The notes beneath the pieces were generated by a model. The model had not been told where the DNA came from. It was given only the letters and a program-made list of their open reading frames with translations, and searched no databases. DNA of 64,000 nt. Origin: an uncultured Arachnia sp. (GTDB lineage Bacteria > Actinomycetota > Actinomycetes > Propionibacteriales > Propionibacteriaceae). Within the stretch, counting starts at the first letter, position 1, and each line of letters begins with the position of its first letter. Of the stretch, positions 36,949-45,470 are shown one piece after another. Position numbers and translations under genes: made by a program. Location of the stretch: the NCBI GenBank assembly GCA_947493995.1, contig CANLTJ010000003.1:93298-157297 (forward strand), given 5' to 3'.

Positions 36949-38259
36949 TCAGGCGGCGTCCAGGCGCGGCTGGACCACCTCCCGGTAGAGCAGGAGGAGC
37001 GCTGCGGTGGTGGGTATCGCGATCACCGCGCCAATGATGCCGAGCAGTGTGCCTCCGATGATGGCCGACAGGATCACCAAAGCTCCAGGAACCTTGACGG
37101 TGCGCTTGAGGATGTTCGGATACAGCACATAGGCATCGAACTGCTGGTAGATCACAAAATAGATGATCGTGACGATTCCGATGGTGGGGCTGGTGGCGAA
37201 CCCCACGATCGCCACGGCGATCATGGCCAACGATGAACCGATGATGGGGATGAAGCAGAACAGCGCGACGACGAACGCAAGCGCCAGGGAGTACTCGCCG
37301 AGCCCCGCGATGTTCATGAAGATGAACGAAGCCACCGACGCCACCGTCACGATGAGGAACATGCCCGTGATGTATCCGGAGACGCCGCTGAAGATCTCAT
37401 CCGCCAAGTACCGCATGCGGGGCCGACGGCTCGCAGGAGCCAGGCGGTAGATGATCTCCTTGATGGAGGGCAGTGAGGCCAGGAAGTAGATGGTCAAGAC
37501 GGTGATCATGATCAACGAGAAGACGGCATTGGCGAGAATGCGCCCCGCGCCCCAGATACCGCCGAACAAGTTCTGGATCAGCGTTCCAGAGGTCAGGAAG
37601 GCGCGGACGCGGTCAATGATTCCGAAATCCTCGTCCCATTGCGCGATCTGCGGATTGTCCCGCAGGTTGTTGAGCAGCCCGGGGAGGTTCCGTGCGAGTG
37701 ACTGAGTCTGTTCGCTCAGGATGGGCACGAGGGCCGTGACGCCCAGGGCGATGACGCCCAGCGCCGCAAGTGTCACGACGAAGACGGCGAGACCCCGGGG
37801 GACACGTCGCCGGTTCAAGGAGTCGACCGCCGGGCTGAGGCCGAGGGCCAGGAACAGGGCCATGACCGCCAGGATGAGGATTCCCTGCACTTGCATGACG
37901 GCCGATGCGAGCGCCAGTGCCACCAGCACTCCGATTGCGCCGAAGAAGCCGATCGCGAACGGGGAGTGCTTCAACAGGGACGAGTCACCGTCCACGACCG
38001 CTGGGGGCACCGGGGTGATCTCCTCCTGGGGCAGGGGAGTCAGCAGGGTGTGAGCACCCCGTCGGGCACCACCGAAGACACTGCGAGCCAGCTGACTGAC
38101 CCGCCCCCGTGTCCGGGGGACGGGTTCGGTGGCTGCCTCCACATCGGTGTGGATGAGCGTTTCGTTGACCGAGGCGTCATCGTCAATCGGTTCCGCCAGT
38201 GTCGAGGAGTCCGGAACCGGGTTACTGGAGGTTTCCACCAGAGTCCTCGGCCGCCCCAT
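36949..38259 (-). CDS. AI-2E family transporter (PerM-like permease)
   Basis: 436 residues. A soluble N-terminal part of about 95 residues precedes about eight membrane spans. The family signature region VALFCFIPIIGSSLAMIAVA and the C-terminal GTLLGIIGAVIAIPTTAALLLLYREV are clear. Members are proposed exporters of small molecules or Na+/H+ antiporters; the AI-2 export role in the name does not apply across the family. Its start lies inside the end of the DivIVA-like gene (38-base overlap), so the two are likely co-expressed. The start codon could lie further downstream. Confidence 0.85.
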   Translation of the reverse strand: MGRPRTLVETSSNPVPDSSTLAEPIDDDASVNETLIHTDVEAATEPVPRTRGRVSQLARSVFGGARRGAHTLLTPLPQEEITPVPPAVVDGDSSLLKHSPFAIGFFGAIGVLVALALASAVMQVQGILILAVMALFLALGLSPAVDSLNRRRVPRGLAVFVVTLAALGVIALGVTALVPILSEQTQSLARNLPGLLNNLRDNPQIAQWDEDFGIIDRVRAFLTSGTLIQNLFGGIWGAGRILANAVFSLIMITVLTIYFLASLPSIKEIIYRLAPASRRPRMRYLADEIFSGVSGYITGMFLIVTVASVASFIFMNIAGLGEYSLALAFVVALFCFIPIIGSSLAMIAVAIVGFATSPTIGIVTIIYFVIYQQFDAYVLYPNILKRTVKVPGALVILSAIIGGTLLGIIGAVIAIPTTAALLLLYREVVQPRLDAA

Positions 38260-39331
38260 CCGGATCCTGCTCAGTTCTGGGGATCACCATCGTCTGCTCG
38301 GTGTCCGGCTGTGCCTCATCGGCGATGCCCTTCAAGTTCTGCATGGCAGCCACCATGGAGGCCCGGCGCGCAGTGAGCGCAGCGATCTCGCGCTCCAACT
38401 GCTCCTTGCGCCAGGCGATCTGTTCCTCCAGACGTGTCTCGTCCTCCCGCAGCCTGGATCGCATGCTGGCCATCGTCTCCTCAGCCTCCCGCGTGGCCGC
38501 CAGCCGCACCTCCTCGGCCGCCGTGACGGCCTGCGCGCGAATCTTCGCTGCCTCCTCGCGGGCAGCCGTCAGTTGCGCCGTGGATTCGTCGTGGTTCTCG
38601 CTGGCTGCCGCCAGCTGGGCGGAGATGGACTCCTCCGTGCTGCGCGCCGCCTCCAAAGCGTTGTTGAGGGTCTCCTCGGCCTGCCGTTGAGCCTCGAGAA
38701 CGGTTTCCGAGGCGGTGGTCTCTGCAGCGGCGAGCCGTGCGGAGACCTCTGCGGTGGCCTTCTCCAGCATGGCGACGGCCTTTCCCGTCGCTTCATCCAC
38801 GATGTGTTGAGCGCTTGCCTCGGCCTCCGATCTGATCAGTTCCGCGTCGCCCCGAGCCGCCTGGAGGGCTGCCTCGCCTGCCTCTGCCTGTTCCTGCCGA
38901 AGAGTGCGCAGACCTGAGAGTCCGCTGAGCCGGATGTCCTCGATCTCTCGCTGTGAGGATTCCCGCAGGGCGGCGGCACTGCGTCGTCCCTCGTTGCGGA
39001 TGCGTTCGGCCTCTGTCTCGCCCTGGTGCACCAACTGTGCTGCTTGGGCTTCCGCAGCGTGCAGCAGCTGTTTGGCGTGCGCTCCCAACCGGGTGAAGTC
39101 CGTGGTCCCCGATTCGACGCGGACGTGGGTGAGATCCCGATCACGTTCACGCAGTTGGACCCTGAGGGTGGCGGCCTTCTGCTCCAACTCACGTACATAG
39201 TTGTCCACCGCCTGACGGTCATAGCCCCTCAGTGCGTGTGGAAAGTTGCCGGCCGCGGAGGCGGCGTCCTCGAACAGGTTCAGTCCTGTCAGGGAGTCCT
39301 CGGAGTCCCAGTCATCGCGTGGAGTGGTCAC
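38222..39331 (-). CDS. DivIVA-domain coiled-coil protein
   Basis: 369 residues. A DivIVA-type N-terminal motif (HALRGYDRQAVDNYVRELE, about residues 32-50) is followed by a near-continuous Ala/Glu/Arg coiled coil (about 55-320) and a disordered acidic tail with EQTMVIPRTEQ. This is the architecture of actinobacterial polar-growth scaffolds such as Wag31 or Scy-like proteins, although it lacks the full membrane-binding loop I would expect of Wag31 itself. GTG at 39331 is favoured by AGAGGA five bases upstream; a TTG at 39361 is the alternative. It overlaps the AI-2E permease gene. Confidence 0.75.
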   Translation of the reverse strand: MTTPRDDWDSEDSLTGLNLFEDAASAAGNFPHALRGYDRQAVDNYVRELEQKAATLRVQLRERDRDLTHVRVESGTTDFTRLGAHAKQLLHAAEAQAAQLVHQGETEAERIRNEGRRSAAALRESSQREIEDIRLSGLSGLRTLRQEQAEAGEAALQAARGDAELIRSEAEASAQHIVDEATGKAVAMLEKATAEVSARLAAAETTASETVLEAQRQAEETLNNALEAARSTEESISAQLAAASENHDESTAQLTAAREEAAKIRAQAVTAAEEVRLAATREAEETMASMRSRLREDETRLEEQIAWRKEQLEREIAALTARRASMVAAMQNLKGIADEAQPDTEQTMVIPRTEQDPDGAAEDSGGNLQ

Positions 39332-39402
39332 GAGTTCCTCTTCCCTTGTCTTCCGCGTCAATCTTGTCCTGCCGTGAAAAGACTATCGTCTGGGACATGA
39401 AT

Positions 39403-39434
39403 CGGGGCGGGGCGACATGTGTCGCTCCGCCCCG
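39403..39434 (-). terminator. Terminator after the epimerase gene
   Basis: CGGGGCGG continuing through GGCGACA pairs with TGTCGC and CCGCCCCG, a GC-rich stem of about 14 pairs 23 bases after the epimerase stop. It lies before the DivIVA-like gene on the same strand and should separate the two. Confidence 0.65.
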
Positions 39435-39457
39435 GATCCATCGTCTGTTGGTACCAC

Positions 39458-39904
39458 TCAGTGAGTCGCGTCCTTCGCCGGCTCCACCAGTTCCAGAAGC
39501 ACCCCGCGGGCGTCCTTGGGGTGCACGAAATTGATGCGGCTTCCGGCGGTGCCCCGCTTCGGCTCGTCGTAGAGCAGCCGCATGCCGCGCTCCCGCAGCA
39601 CTCGGCTCGCCTCGTCGATGTCGTGGACCCGGTAGGCGAGTTGCTGAATGCCCTGCCCGTTCCTGGCAAGGAACTTCCCGATGGAGGAGTCCTCCTTCAG
39701 CGGCGCAAGGAGCTGGATCTTGGCATTCTCCTCGCCCTGCTCGCCGGTGCCGAGCATGGCTTCGGCCACCCCCTGCTCCTCGTTGACCTCGCGGTGGAGT
39801 TCGCGCCAGCCGAACACCTCGGAGTGGAATGCAATGGCTTCGTCGAGGTCAGGGACCGCCAGACCGACGTGATCGATGCAGATGAACAAATCTTGGTTAT
39901 CCAT
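39458..39904 (-). CDS. mce: Methylmalonyl-CoA epimerase
   Basis: 148 residues, vicinal-oxygen-chelate fold. It interconverts (2S)- and (2R)-methylmalonyl-CoA. Both betaalphabetabetabeta modules are visible: FICIDHVGLAVPDLDEAIAF with the metal ligand H12, and GIQQLAYRVHDIDEASRVL in the second half, then INFVHPKDARGVLLELVEP with the second histidine and glutamate. Length is normal. Together with the adenosylcobalamin synthase at 32881 it suggests a propionate/methylmalonyl route, but no mutase is in the window. Confidence 0.92.
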   Translation of the reverse strand: MDNQDLFICIDHVGLAVPDLDEAIAFHSEVFGWRELHREVNEEQGVAEAMLGTGEQGEENAKIQLLAPLKEDSSIGKFLARNGQGIQQLAYRVHDIDEASRVLRERGMRLLYDEPKRGTAGSRINFVHPKDARGVLLELVEPAKDATH

Positions 39905-39967
39905 ACCGTCAAGTTTCCCACACAGTGGTACAGCAATGCTTCGTGGGGGCAGCTACCTGAGTACCGG

Positions 39968-41596
39968 TCACGAAAGGACCTCATTCACCAGCTCTCTCGC
40001 CTGATCCTGCAGAGCCATGAGATGGGCGGCGTCCTTCAACGACTCGGCATAGATCTTGTACTTGTCCTCGGTGCCCGACGGGCGCGCAGCGAACCAGCCG
40101 TTCTCCGTCGTCACCTTCACGCCGCCGATGGGGGCACCGTTGCCGGGTGCCTCGGTCAGCACGGCGGTGATCGGCTCACCGGCGAGTTCGGTGGCCGTGA
40201 CATCACTCGCCCCGAGCCGTGACAGCTTCGCCTTCTGCTCACGGTTCGCCTCCGCGTCCACGCGCGTGTAGAAGGATTGCCCGAACTCTGCCTCCAGCGC
40301 GGCGTAGTGCTCGCTGGGAGAGGTACCCGTGACGGCCACAATCTCACTGGCCAACAGGGCCAGCAGGATGCCGTCCTTGTCCGTGGTCCACGTGGCGCCT
40401 GTCTTCTCCAGGAAGGATGCGCCTGCGGATTCCTCGCCTCCGAAACCAATGGAGCTGTCCATCAGACCCGGGACGAACCACTTGAAGCCGACAGGCACCT
40501 CCATCAAGCGGCGCTCCAACTTGCCAGCCACCTTGTCGATCAGGGAGGACGACACCAGTGTCTTCCCGATGCCCGCCCCCGTCGGCCACTGCTGACGGTG
40601 CCCGAAGAGATACTGGATGGCGACGGCCAGGAACGCGTTGGGGTTCATGAGACCGCCGTCAGGCGTGACGATGCCGTGCCGGTCCGCGTCGGCATCGTTG
40701 CCCGTGGAGATGTCGTAGGCGTCGCGGTTGGCGATCAGGGAGGCCATCGCATCAGGCGAGGAGCAGTCCATCCGAATTTGGCCGTCGGTGTCCAGCGTCA
40801 TGAACCGCCACGTGGGATCGACCATCGGATTGACGACCGTCAGGTCGATCCCTGCGGTGGCCGCGAGGTGTTCCCAGTACTGGACGGAGGCGCCGCCGAG
40901 CGGGTCGGCACCGATCCGTACACCTTCGGCGCCGATCGCCTCCAGGTCCAGGACGCTGGCGAGTTCCGAACAGTACGGAGTCTTGTAGTCGTAGCGCTCG
41001 ACATCGGCCCGGATCGCGTCGTAGGACCTGCGACGGATACCTCCGGGCTGGGCCATGAGTTCGTTGGCGCGTTTGGCGATGTGGCTCGTGGCGTCGCTGT
41101 CAGCGGGGCCCCCGGAGGGCGGGTTGTACTTGAAGCCACCGTCGCGGGGCGGGTTGTGCGACGGTGTGACGACGATGCCGTCCGCATGCTGTCCGCCCGC
41201 GTCACGGTTGAATCGGATGATGGCACGCGAGACGGCCGGCGTGGGTGTGTACTCGTCTTCTCGTTCGGCGCGGACCTGGACGCCGTTGGCCACGAGCACC
41301 TCGATGGCGGTCCGCCACGCGGGCTCGGAGAGGGCGTGGGTGTCCTTGCCGATGAACAGCGGCCCGGTGGTGCCTTGTTCAGCCCGGAACTCGACGATCG
41401 CCTGTGTGGTTGCAGCGATGTGGAGCTCGTTGAACGCCACGTCGAGGCTGGAGCCCCTGTGCCCGGAGGTACCGAAGACAACCTGCTGATCGGGGTCCTG
41501 CGGATCCGGGACACGATCGTGATAGGCGGTCAGAAGAGCATCGACGTCAATGAGATCGGATTCTTGAGCCGGTTGACCGGCGCGAGGATGTGCCAT
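39968..41596 (-). CDS. pgm: Phosphoglucomutase (alpha-D-glucose phosphate-specific)
   Basis: 542 residues. It interconverts glucose-1-phosphate and glucose-6-phosphate. The phosphoserine loop is FGTSGHRGSS, magnesium ligands are in NDADADRHG, the sugar-recognition loop contains GGEESAG, and the phosphate-binding loop is RPSGTEDKYK. ATG at 41596 has AAGGA eight bases upstream. It links the glycogen/alpha-glucan genes that begin 2 kb downstream with central metabolism. It is divergent from the thioredoxin-like gene. Confidence 0.95.
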   Translation of the reverse strand: MAHPRAGQPAQESDLIDVDALLTAYHDRVPDPQDPDQQVVFGTSGHRGSSLDVAFNELHIAATTQAIVEFRAEQGTTGPLFIGKDTHALSEPAWRTAIEVLVANGVQVRAEREDEYTPTPAVSRAIIRFNRDAGGQHADGIVVTPSHNPPRDGGFKYNPPSGGPADSDATSHIAKRANELMAQPGGIRRRSYDAIRADVERYDYKTPYCSELASVLDLEAIGAEGVRIGADPLGGASVQYWEHLAATAGIDLTVVNPMVDPTWRFMTLDTDGQIRMDCSSPDAMASLIANRDAYDISTGNDADADRHGIVTPDGGLMNPNAFLAVAIQYLFGHRQQWPTGAGIGKTLVSSSLIDKVAGKLERRLMEVPVGFKWFVPGLMDSSIGFGGEESAGASFLEKTGATWTTDKDGILLALLASEIVAVTGTSPSEHYAALEAEFGQSFYTRVDAEANREQKAKLSRLGASDVTATELAGEPITAVLTEAPGNGAPIGGVKVTTENGWFAARPSGTEDKYKIYAESLKDAAHLMALQDQARELVNEVLS

Positions 41597-41699
41597 GGTC
41601 ACCATCCTTGCACCATCGAGCATCCCCGGGCCGGGGAATCCGAGACCGAGCCCCCATCCCCGTTTGGCCTGCGCTCTCCGGGCGGCCAAGATGGGAGTC

Positions 41700-42599
41700 A
41701 TGACTGATCCGAACTTTTCGCGGCCCGGTGCCGTGGACCTCTCGTCACTCACCGATTCTTCCGCTGATTCCTCGGGCGGCTACGTCAGGCAGGTGGGTGA
41801 GGCTGATTTCCAGGAGCTCGCGAGCCTCTCGACGCAGCATCCCGTGATCGTCGAGTTCCACTCCCCGCGGGACACCAGCGGCCCCGCCCTGTCCAAGGAT
41901 CTGGCCGAGCTGGTCAACGCCGGTGCTGGACGCTACCTGCTCGCCCGCGTCGACGTCGATGCAGAGCCCCGGTTGGCCCAGGCTCTACAGGTCACCGCAG
42001 TGCCCACCGTCGTTGCCCTGATCGCCGGCCAGCTTGCGCCGCTGTTCCAGGGCACACGTTCCCGCGAGGACATCGCGAGCGTTCTGGAGCAGGTGGCCCA
42101 GCTGGCAGTGGCCAATGGCATCACAGGACGCGCCCAGCCAGTGGCCGGCGCTCCCTCCGATGAGGAATCGGAGGCCGAAACACCCCTGGATCCGCGATTT
42201 GAGGCTGCTGACGAGGCGCTGCAGGCCGGCGACTACGCCAGAGCCGTCGAGGAATTCGACAAGTTGCTGACCGAGACGCCGCAGGATGCCGAGGTCATTG
42301 CCGGACGTGCCCAAGCCAGCCTGCTGGCACGCAGCATGGACTTTGATGCGGCTGCCGTCGTGAAGGCGGCATCGGAGCGCCCCGACGATGTTGCGGCGCA
42401 GCTCGATGCGGCCGATCTCGAGGTGATCCAGGGAGCTTCCGAGTCCGCATTCGATCGTCTCCTTGGGCTGGCCGCTGTTGCGGACCCCGATGATCGCGAG
42501 AGGATTCGGCTTCGCCTTCTGGAGCTCTTCGAAGTGGTGGGCCGTACCGATCCGACGGTACTCGCGGCTCGGCGCCGCCTCTCCACGGTCCTCTTCTGA
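41700..42599 (+). CDS. Thioredoxin-fold co-chaperone (CnoX/YbbN-like), no redox cysteines
   Basis: 299 residues. A thioredoxin-like domain covers about residues 28-140 and a TPR-like helical region about 160-299, the layout of CnoX/YbbN. The active-site position reads S55-P-R-D-T-S60 in EFHSPRDTSGPAL, so both redox cysteines are missing and the protein contains none elsewhere. The cis-proline loop (VTAVPTVVAL) is kept. It should therefore act as a holdase or scaffold rather than as a reductase. The mycobacterial counterpart lies at a similar place between the epimerase and glg genes. Confidence 0.85.
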   Translation: MTDPNFSRPGAVDLSSLTDSSADSSGGYVRQVGEADFQELASLSTQHPVIVEFHSPRDTSGPALSKDLAELVNAGAGRYLLARVDVDAEPRLAQALQVTAVPTVVALIAGQLAPLFQGTRSREDIASVLEQVAQLAVANGITGRAQPVAGAPSDEESEAETPLDPRFEAADEALQAGDYARAVEEFDKLLTETPQDAEVIAGRAQASLLARSMDFDAAAVVKAASERPDDVAAQLDAADLEVIQGASESAFDRLLGLAAVADPDDRERIRLRLLELFEVVGRTDPTVLAARRRLSTVLF

Positions 42600-42639
42600 C
42601 GGCCCGTTCTCCGGGACAGCGGCAGTGTCGTGCATCAAC

Positions 42640-42645
42640 TAGCAT
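42640..42645 (+). promoter_or_regulatory. Leaderless -10 element (TAGCAT) of a microprotein gene
   Basis: TAGCAT is followed by exactly six bases and the ATG at 42652, the same arrangement as at nine other genes here. Confidence 0.45.
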
Positions 42646-42651
42646 GCAGGG

Positions 42652-42774
42652 ATGCTCATGAGACAGGTGGCCGTCGTCGTGTGCGCCGCCGCCGCAATTG
42701 TCTTGTTCGGTGCTTTCGCCGTGTGGCTGTTCGAGTACCTGAGTCAATTCGTTCCCGTAACGGACGCGAGCTGA
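42652..42774 (+). CDS. Predicted 40-residue single-span membrane microprotein
   Basis: A short frame encodes 40 residues: MLMRQ, then a hydrophobic helix of about 24 residues (AVVVCAAAAIVLFGAFAVWL) and a short polar tail ending in TDAS. It is too short to score as a gene by length, but it has a TAGCAT hexamer exactly six bases before the ATG, a clear N-in helix with a basic start, and occupies the gap between the thioredoxin-like gene and the convergent Nudix gene. A second ATG two codons in has AGGG upstream. The function is unknown. Confidence 0.45.
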   Translation: MLMRQVAVVVCAAAAIVLFGAFAVWLFEYLSQFVPVTDAS

Positions 42775-42792
42775 CCGCTCGTCACGTCCTCG

Positions 42793-43569
42793 TCAGAGGG
42801 GACGGCCGTCCTCGGTCATGCCGGAAAAACCGCTCAGCACCAGCCTGATGCGGCGAGCGGACAACTCCGTGACCCGCTCGTCGAGATCGGCCGGGTCCAC
42901 CCAGTGGACAGCCACCAGTTCCCGGAGGTCGGTGGCAGTGACGGTGTCGGCCACCTCGAGCGTGAGCGTGCCGCCGTCGAATATGAACTCGATGGCATCG
43001 GACCACCCCAGATAGGGCGGCATCCAGTCGATCAGGGTCGCGTTGCCGAAGGCGACGGTGAGCCCCACCTCCTCCAACACCTCCCGCTCAGCGCCGACCC
43101 GGGGCGACTCGCCCGGCTCGACGATGCCGCCGGGCAACTCCCAGTCTTTCTTGTAGCGCGTCTCGGTCAGCAGCACCCGGCCCCGCGGGTCGCGGAAGAC
43201 GGCGTGGCTGATCATCCGCTTCATCGGCAGCACCGAATCCATCACGCCGGAGAACCCCTGGGGACCATAGACGGGGTCGATGGCCAACCGGGCGTAGATC
43301 AGCACGTCGACGAGGTCGTCGTTCGCCACCCGTTGTGCGGAGCGAAGCCTTCCTTCCAGACGGAAGCCACAGCGTTGCACCGCCCGCCGGGCAACGAGAT
43401 CGTTTGCAGGCAGATCGACCTGCAGCCGACGCAACTCGTGGGCGATGATCGCGTCGTCGGCTGCGAGACTCACCGCTTTCTCCAGCGTCTCCGCGTCGAC
43501 GCGTTGCTCCTTCCAGCGCAGCACGCCGACGTCACCGGAGATCTCCACCTGCACGCTGAAATCGGTCAC
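42793..43569 (-). CDS. GNAT-like/Nudix hydrolase hybrid
   Basis: 258 residues. The C-terminal Nudix domain has a full box: G148-x5-E154-x7-R162-E163-V-x-E166-E167-x-G169. The N-terminal 95 residues contain [25 protein letters not shown], which resembles the last part of a GNAT acetyltransferase fold (xxAxRxxxxxGF), without the acetyl-CoA loop. The GTG start overlaps the glgB stop (GTGA), so it is translationally coupled to glgB, and the substrate may relate to nucleotide sugars. That link is inference only. Confidence 0.75.
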   Translation of the reverse strand: MTDFSVQVEISGDVGVLRWKEQRVDAETLEKAVSLAADDAIIAHELRRLQVDLPANDLVARRAVQRCGFRLEGRLRSAQRVANDDLVDVLIYARLAIDPVYGPQGFSGVMDSVLPMKRMISHAVFRDPRGRVLLTETRYKKDWELPGGIVEPGESPRVGAEREVLEEVGLTVAFGNATLIDWMPPYLGWSDAIEFIFDGGTLTLEVADTVTATDLRELVAVHWVDPADLDERVTELSARRIRLVLSGFSGMTEDGRPL

Positions 43570-45470
43570 GGTTTCCCGGCCGAGGCCCGTCGACGCAGCC
43601 ACACCGAACCGAGTGGGGGGACCGTCACGTTGGTCTGGGCGGGGAAGTGGCCCCACCCCTGCTCGCGCGCCGTGACCTGTCCGAGGTTGCCGAACTCATC
43701 GCTGCCGTCGTAGACGGAGGAATCCGTGTTCAGGATCTCCTCCCAGACACCTGCTTCCGGCAATCCGATCGACATGTCCGTGATCGGCTCCGGCGAGAAG
43801 TTGGTGATGCACGCGACGTGGTTGCCGGCCTCGTCGTGGCGCACCCAGCTCAGGGTGTTGCGTCCCGCGTCGTCGCCGCGAATCCAGGTGAAGCCCTCAG
43901 GGGAGTTGTCCAGCTCATACAGCGGCGCGTTGTCGCGGTACAGGGCGTTCAGATCGCGGAACAGCTGCTGCAACCCGCGGTGCCCCCACAGATCACTGAC
44001 CCACCATTCAAGACCATTGGCCTCATTGAACTCGGGCCGTGAACCGAACTCGCAGCCCATGAAGATCAACTGTTTGCCGGGGAAGCTCCACATGAAGGAG
44101 TAGAACGCACGCAGGGTGGCGAATTTGCGCCAGTCGTCCTGCGGCACCTTCTGCATCATGGAGCCCTTGCCGTGCACCACTTCGTCATGACTGATGGGCA
44201 GGATGAAGTTCTCCGAGTACGCGTACACCATCGCGAACGTGATCAGGTTGTGCTCGTACTGACGGTAGACCGGATCGAGTTCCAGGTAGCGCAGGGAATC
44301 GTTCATCCAGCCCATGTTCCACTTGAAACCGAAGCCGAGACCGCCCTCGTGCACGGGCTTGGTGACGCCCGGGAAGCTGGTGGACTCCTCTGCGACCATG
44401 AGCACACCGGGGTGCCGCTCGTAGAGGTGGAGATTCACCCAGCGCAGGAAATCGATGGCTTCAAGGTTCTCCCGGCCGCCGTACTGGTTGGGGATCCACT
44501 CGCCGTCCTCGCGCGAGTAGTCGAGATACAGCATGGAGGCGACGGCGTCCACGCGGAGACCGTCGATGTGGAATTCGCTGATCCAGTACAGGGCATTGGA
44601 GATGAGGAAACTCTTCACCTCGTTGCGGCCGTAATTGAAGATGTAGGTGCCCCAGTCCTTGTGCTCGCCCTGCCGGGGGTCCGCGTGTTCGTACAGGGCT
44701 GTTCCGTCGAAGCGTCCGAGTGCCCAGTCGTCCTTGGGGAAGTGGCCGGGAACCCAGTCCAGGATGACGCCGATGCCGGCCTGGTGCAGGCGGTCCACCA
44801 GGTACCGGAAATCGTCGGGTTTGCCGAAACGGCTGGTGGGGGAGAAGTAACCGGAAACCTGATAGCCCCAGGAGGGCGCGAAGGGATGCTCGGCCACCGG
44901 CATCAGCTCCACGTGGGTGTATCCCTGCCACGTGACGTACTCCACGAGTTCGTCGGCAAGTTCGATGTAGGACTTGCGGGGGCGCCAGCCACCGAGATGT
45001 AGTTCGTAGATGCTCATCGGCTCGGCATGCGCGCGGGACTTCTCGCGGCGGCTGATCCACTCGTCGTCGGACCACACGTACTTTGACTGGTACACCATGC
45101 TGGCGTTGGTGGGCGCCTGTTCACTGAAGCGGGCCATGGGATCGACCTTCTCGCGCCAGGCGCCGTCGGCGCCGTGGATGCGGAACTTGTAGAGAGCCTC
45201 TTCGCCGAGGCCGGGAATGAACCCTCCCCACACGCCCGTGCCGGGAATCAGTGCAAGATCGTCAGCTCCCCAGCCATTGAAGTCGCCGGTGACCTGGACC
45301 CCTCTGGCGTTGGGTGCCCACACGGCGAAGCGGACGCCACTGACGGGGCCGTCCTCTCCCTCAACGGTCGTGAGGAAGCTTCCAAGCCGCTTCCACAGTT
45401 CCGTGTCCCCTCCCTGGTGAAAGCCCTCCAAGTCCCTGCCGGTCAATCCGCCGAACTGGTTGTCGCTCAT
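43566..45470 (-). CDS. glgB: 1,4-alpha-glucan branching enzyme
   Basis: 634 residues. It cuts alpha-1,4 chains and rejoins them as alpha-1,6 branches. A CBM48 domain (about 40-125) precedes the GH13 barrel. The nucleophile is D308 in [12 protein letters not shown], the acid/base is E361 in [10 protein letters not shown], and the third acidic residue is in [11 protein letters not shown]. It is about 100 residues shorter than the E. coli and mycobacterial enzymes because the first N-terminal module is missing. Its ATG overlaps the pep2 stop. In the GlgE pathway it branches the linear maltosyl polymer. Confidence 0.95.
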   Translation of the reverse strand: MSDNQFGGLTGRDLEGFHQGGDTELWKRLGSFLTTVEGEDGPVSGVRFAVWAPNARGVQVTGDFNGWGADDLALIPGTGVWGGFIPGLGEEALYKFRIHGADGAWREKVDPMARFSEQAPTNASMVYQSKYVWSDDEWISRREKSRAHAEPMSIYELHLGGWRPRKSYIELADELVEYVTWQGYTHVELMPVAEHPFAPSWGYQVSGYFSPTSRFGKPDDFRYLVDRLHQAGIGVILDWVPGHFPKDDWALGRFDGTALYEHADPRQGEHKDWGTYIFNYGRNEVKSFLISNALYWISEFHIDGLRVDAVASMLYLDYSREDGEWIPNQYGGRENLEAIDFLRWVNLHLYERHPGVLMVAEESTSFPGVTKPVHEGGLGFGFKWNMGWMNDSLRYLELDPVYRQYEHNLITFAMVYAYSENFILPISHDEVVHGKGSMMQKVPQDDWRKFATLRAFYSFMWSFPGKQLIFMGCEFGSRPEFNEANGLEWWVSDLWGHRGLQQLFRDLNALYRDNAPLYELDNSPEGFTWIRGDDAGRNTLSWVRHDEAGNHVACITNFSPEPITDMSIGLPEAGVWEEILNTDSSVYDGSDEFGNLGQVTAREQGWGHFPAQTNVTVPPLGSVWLRRRASAGKP

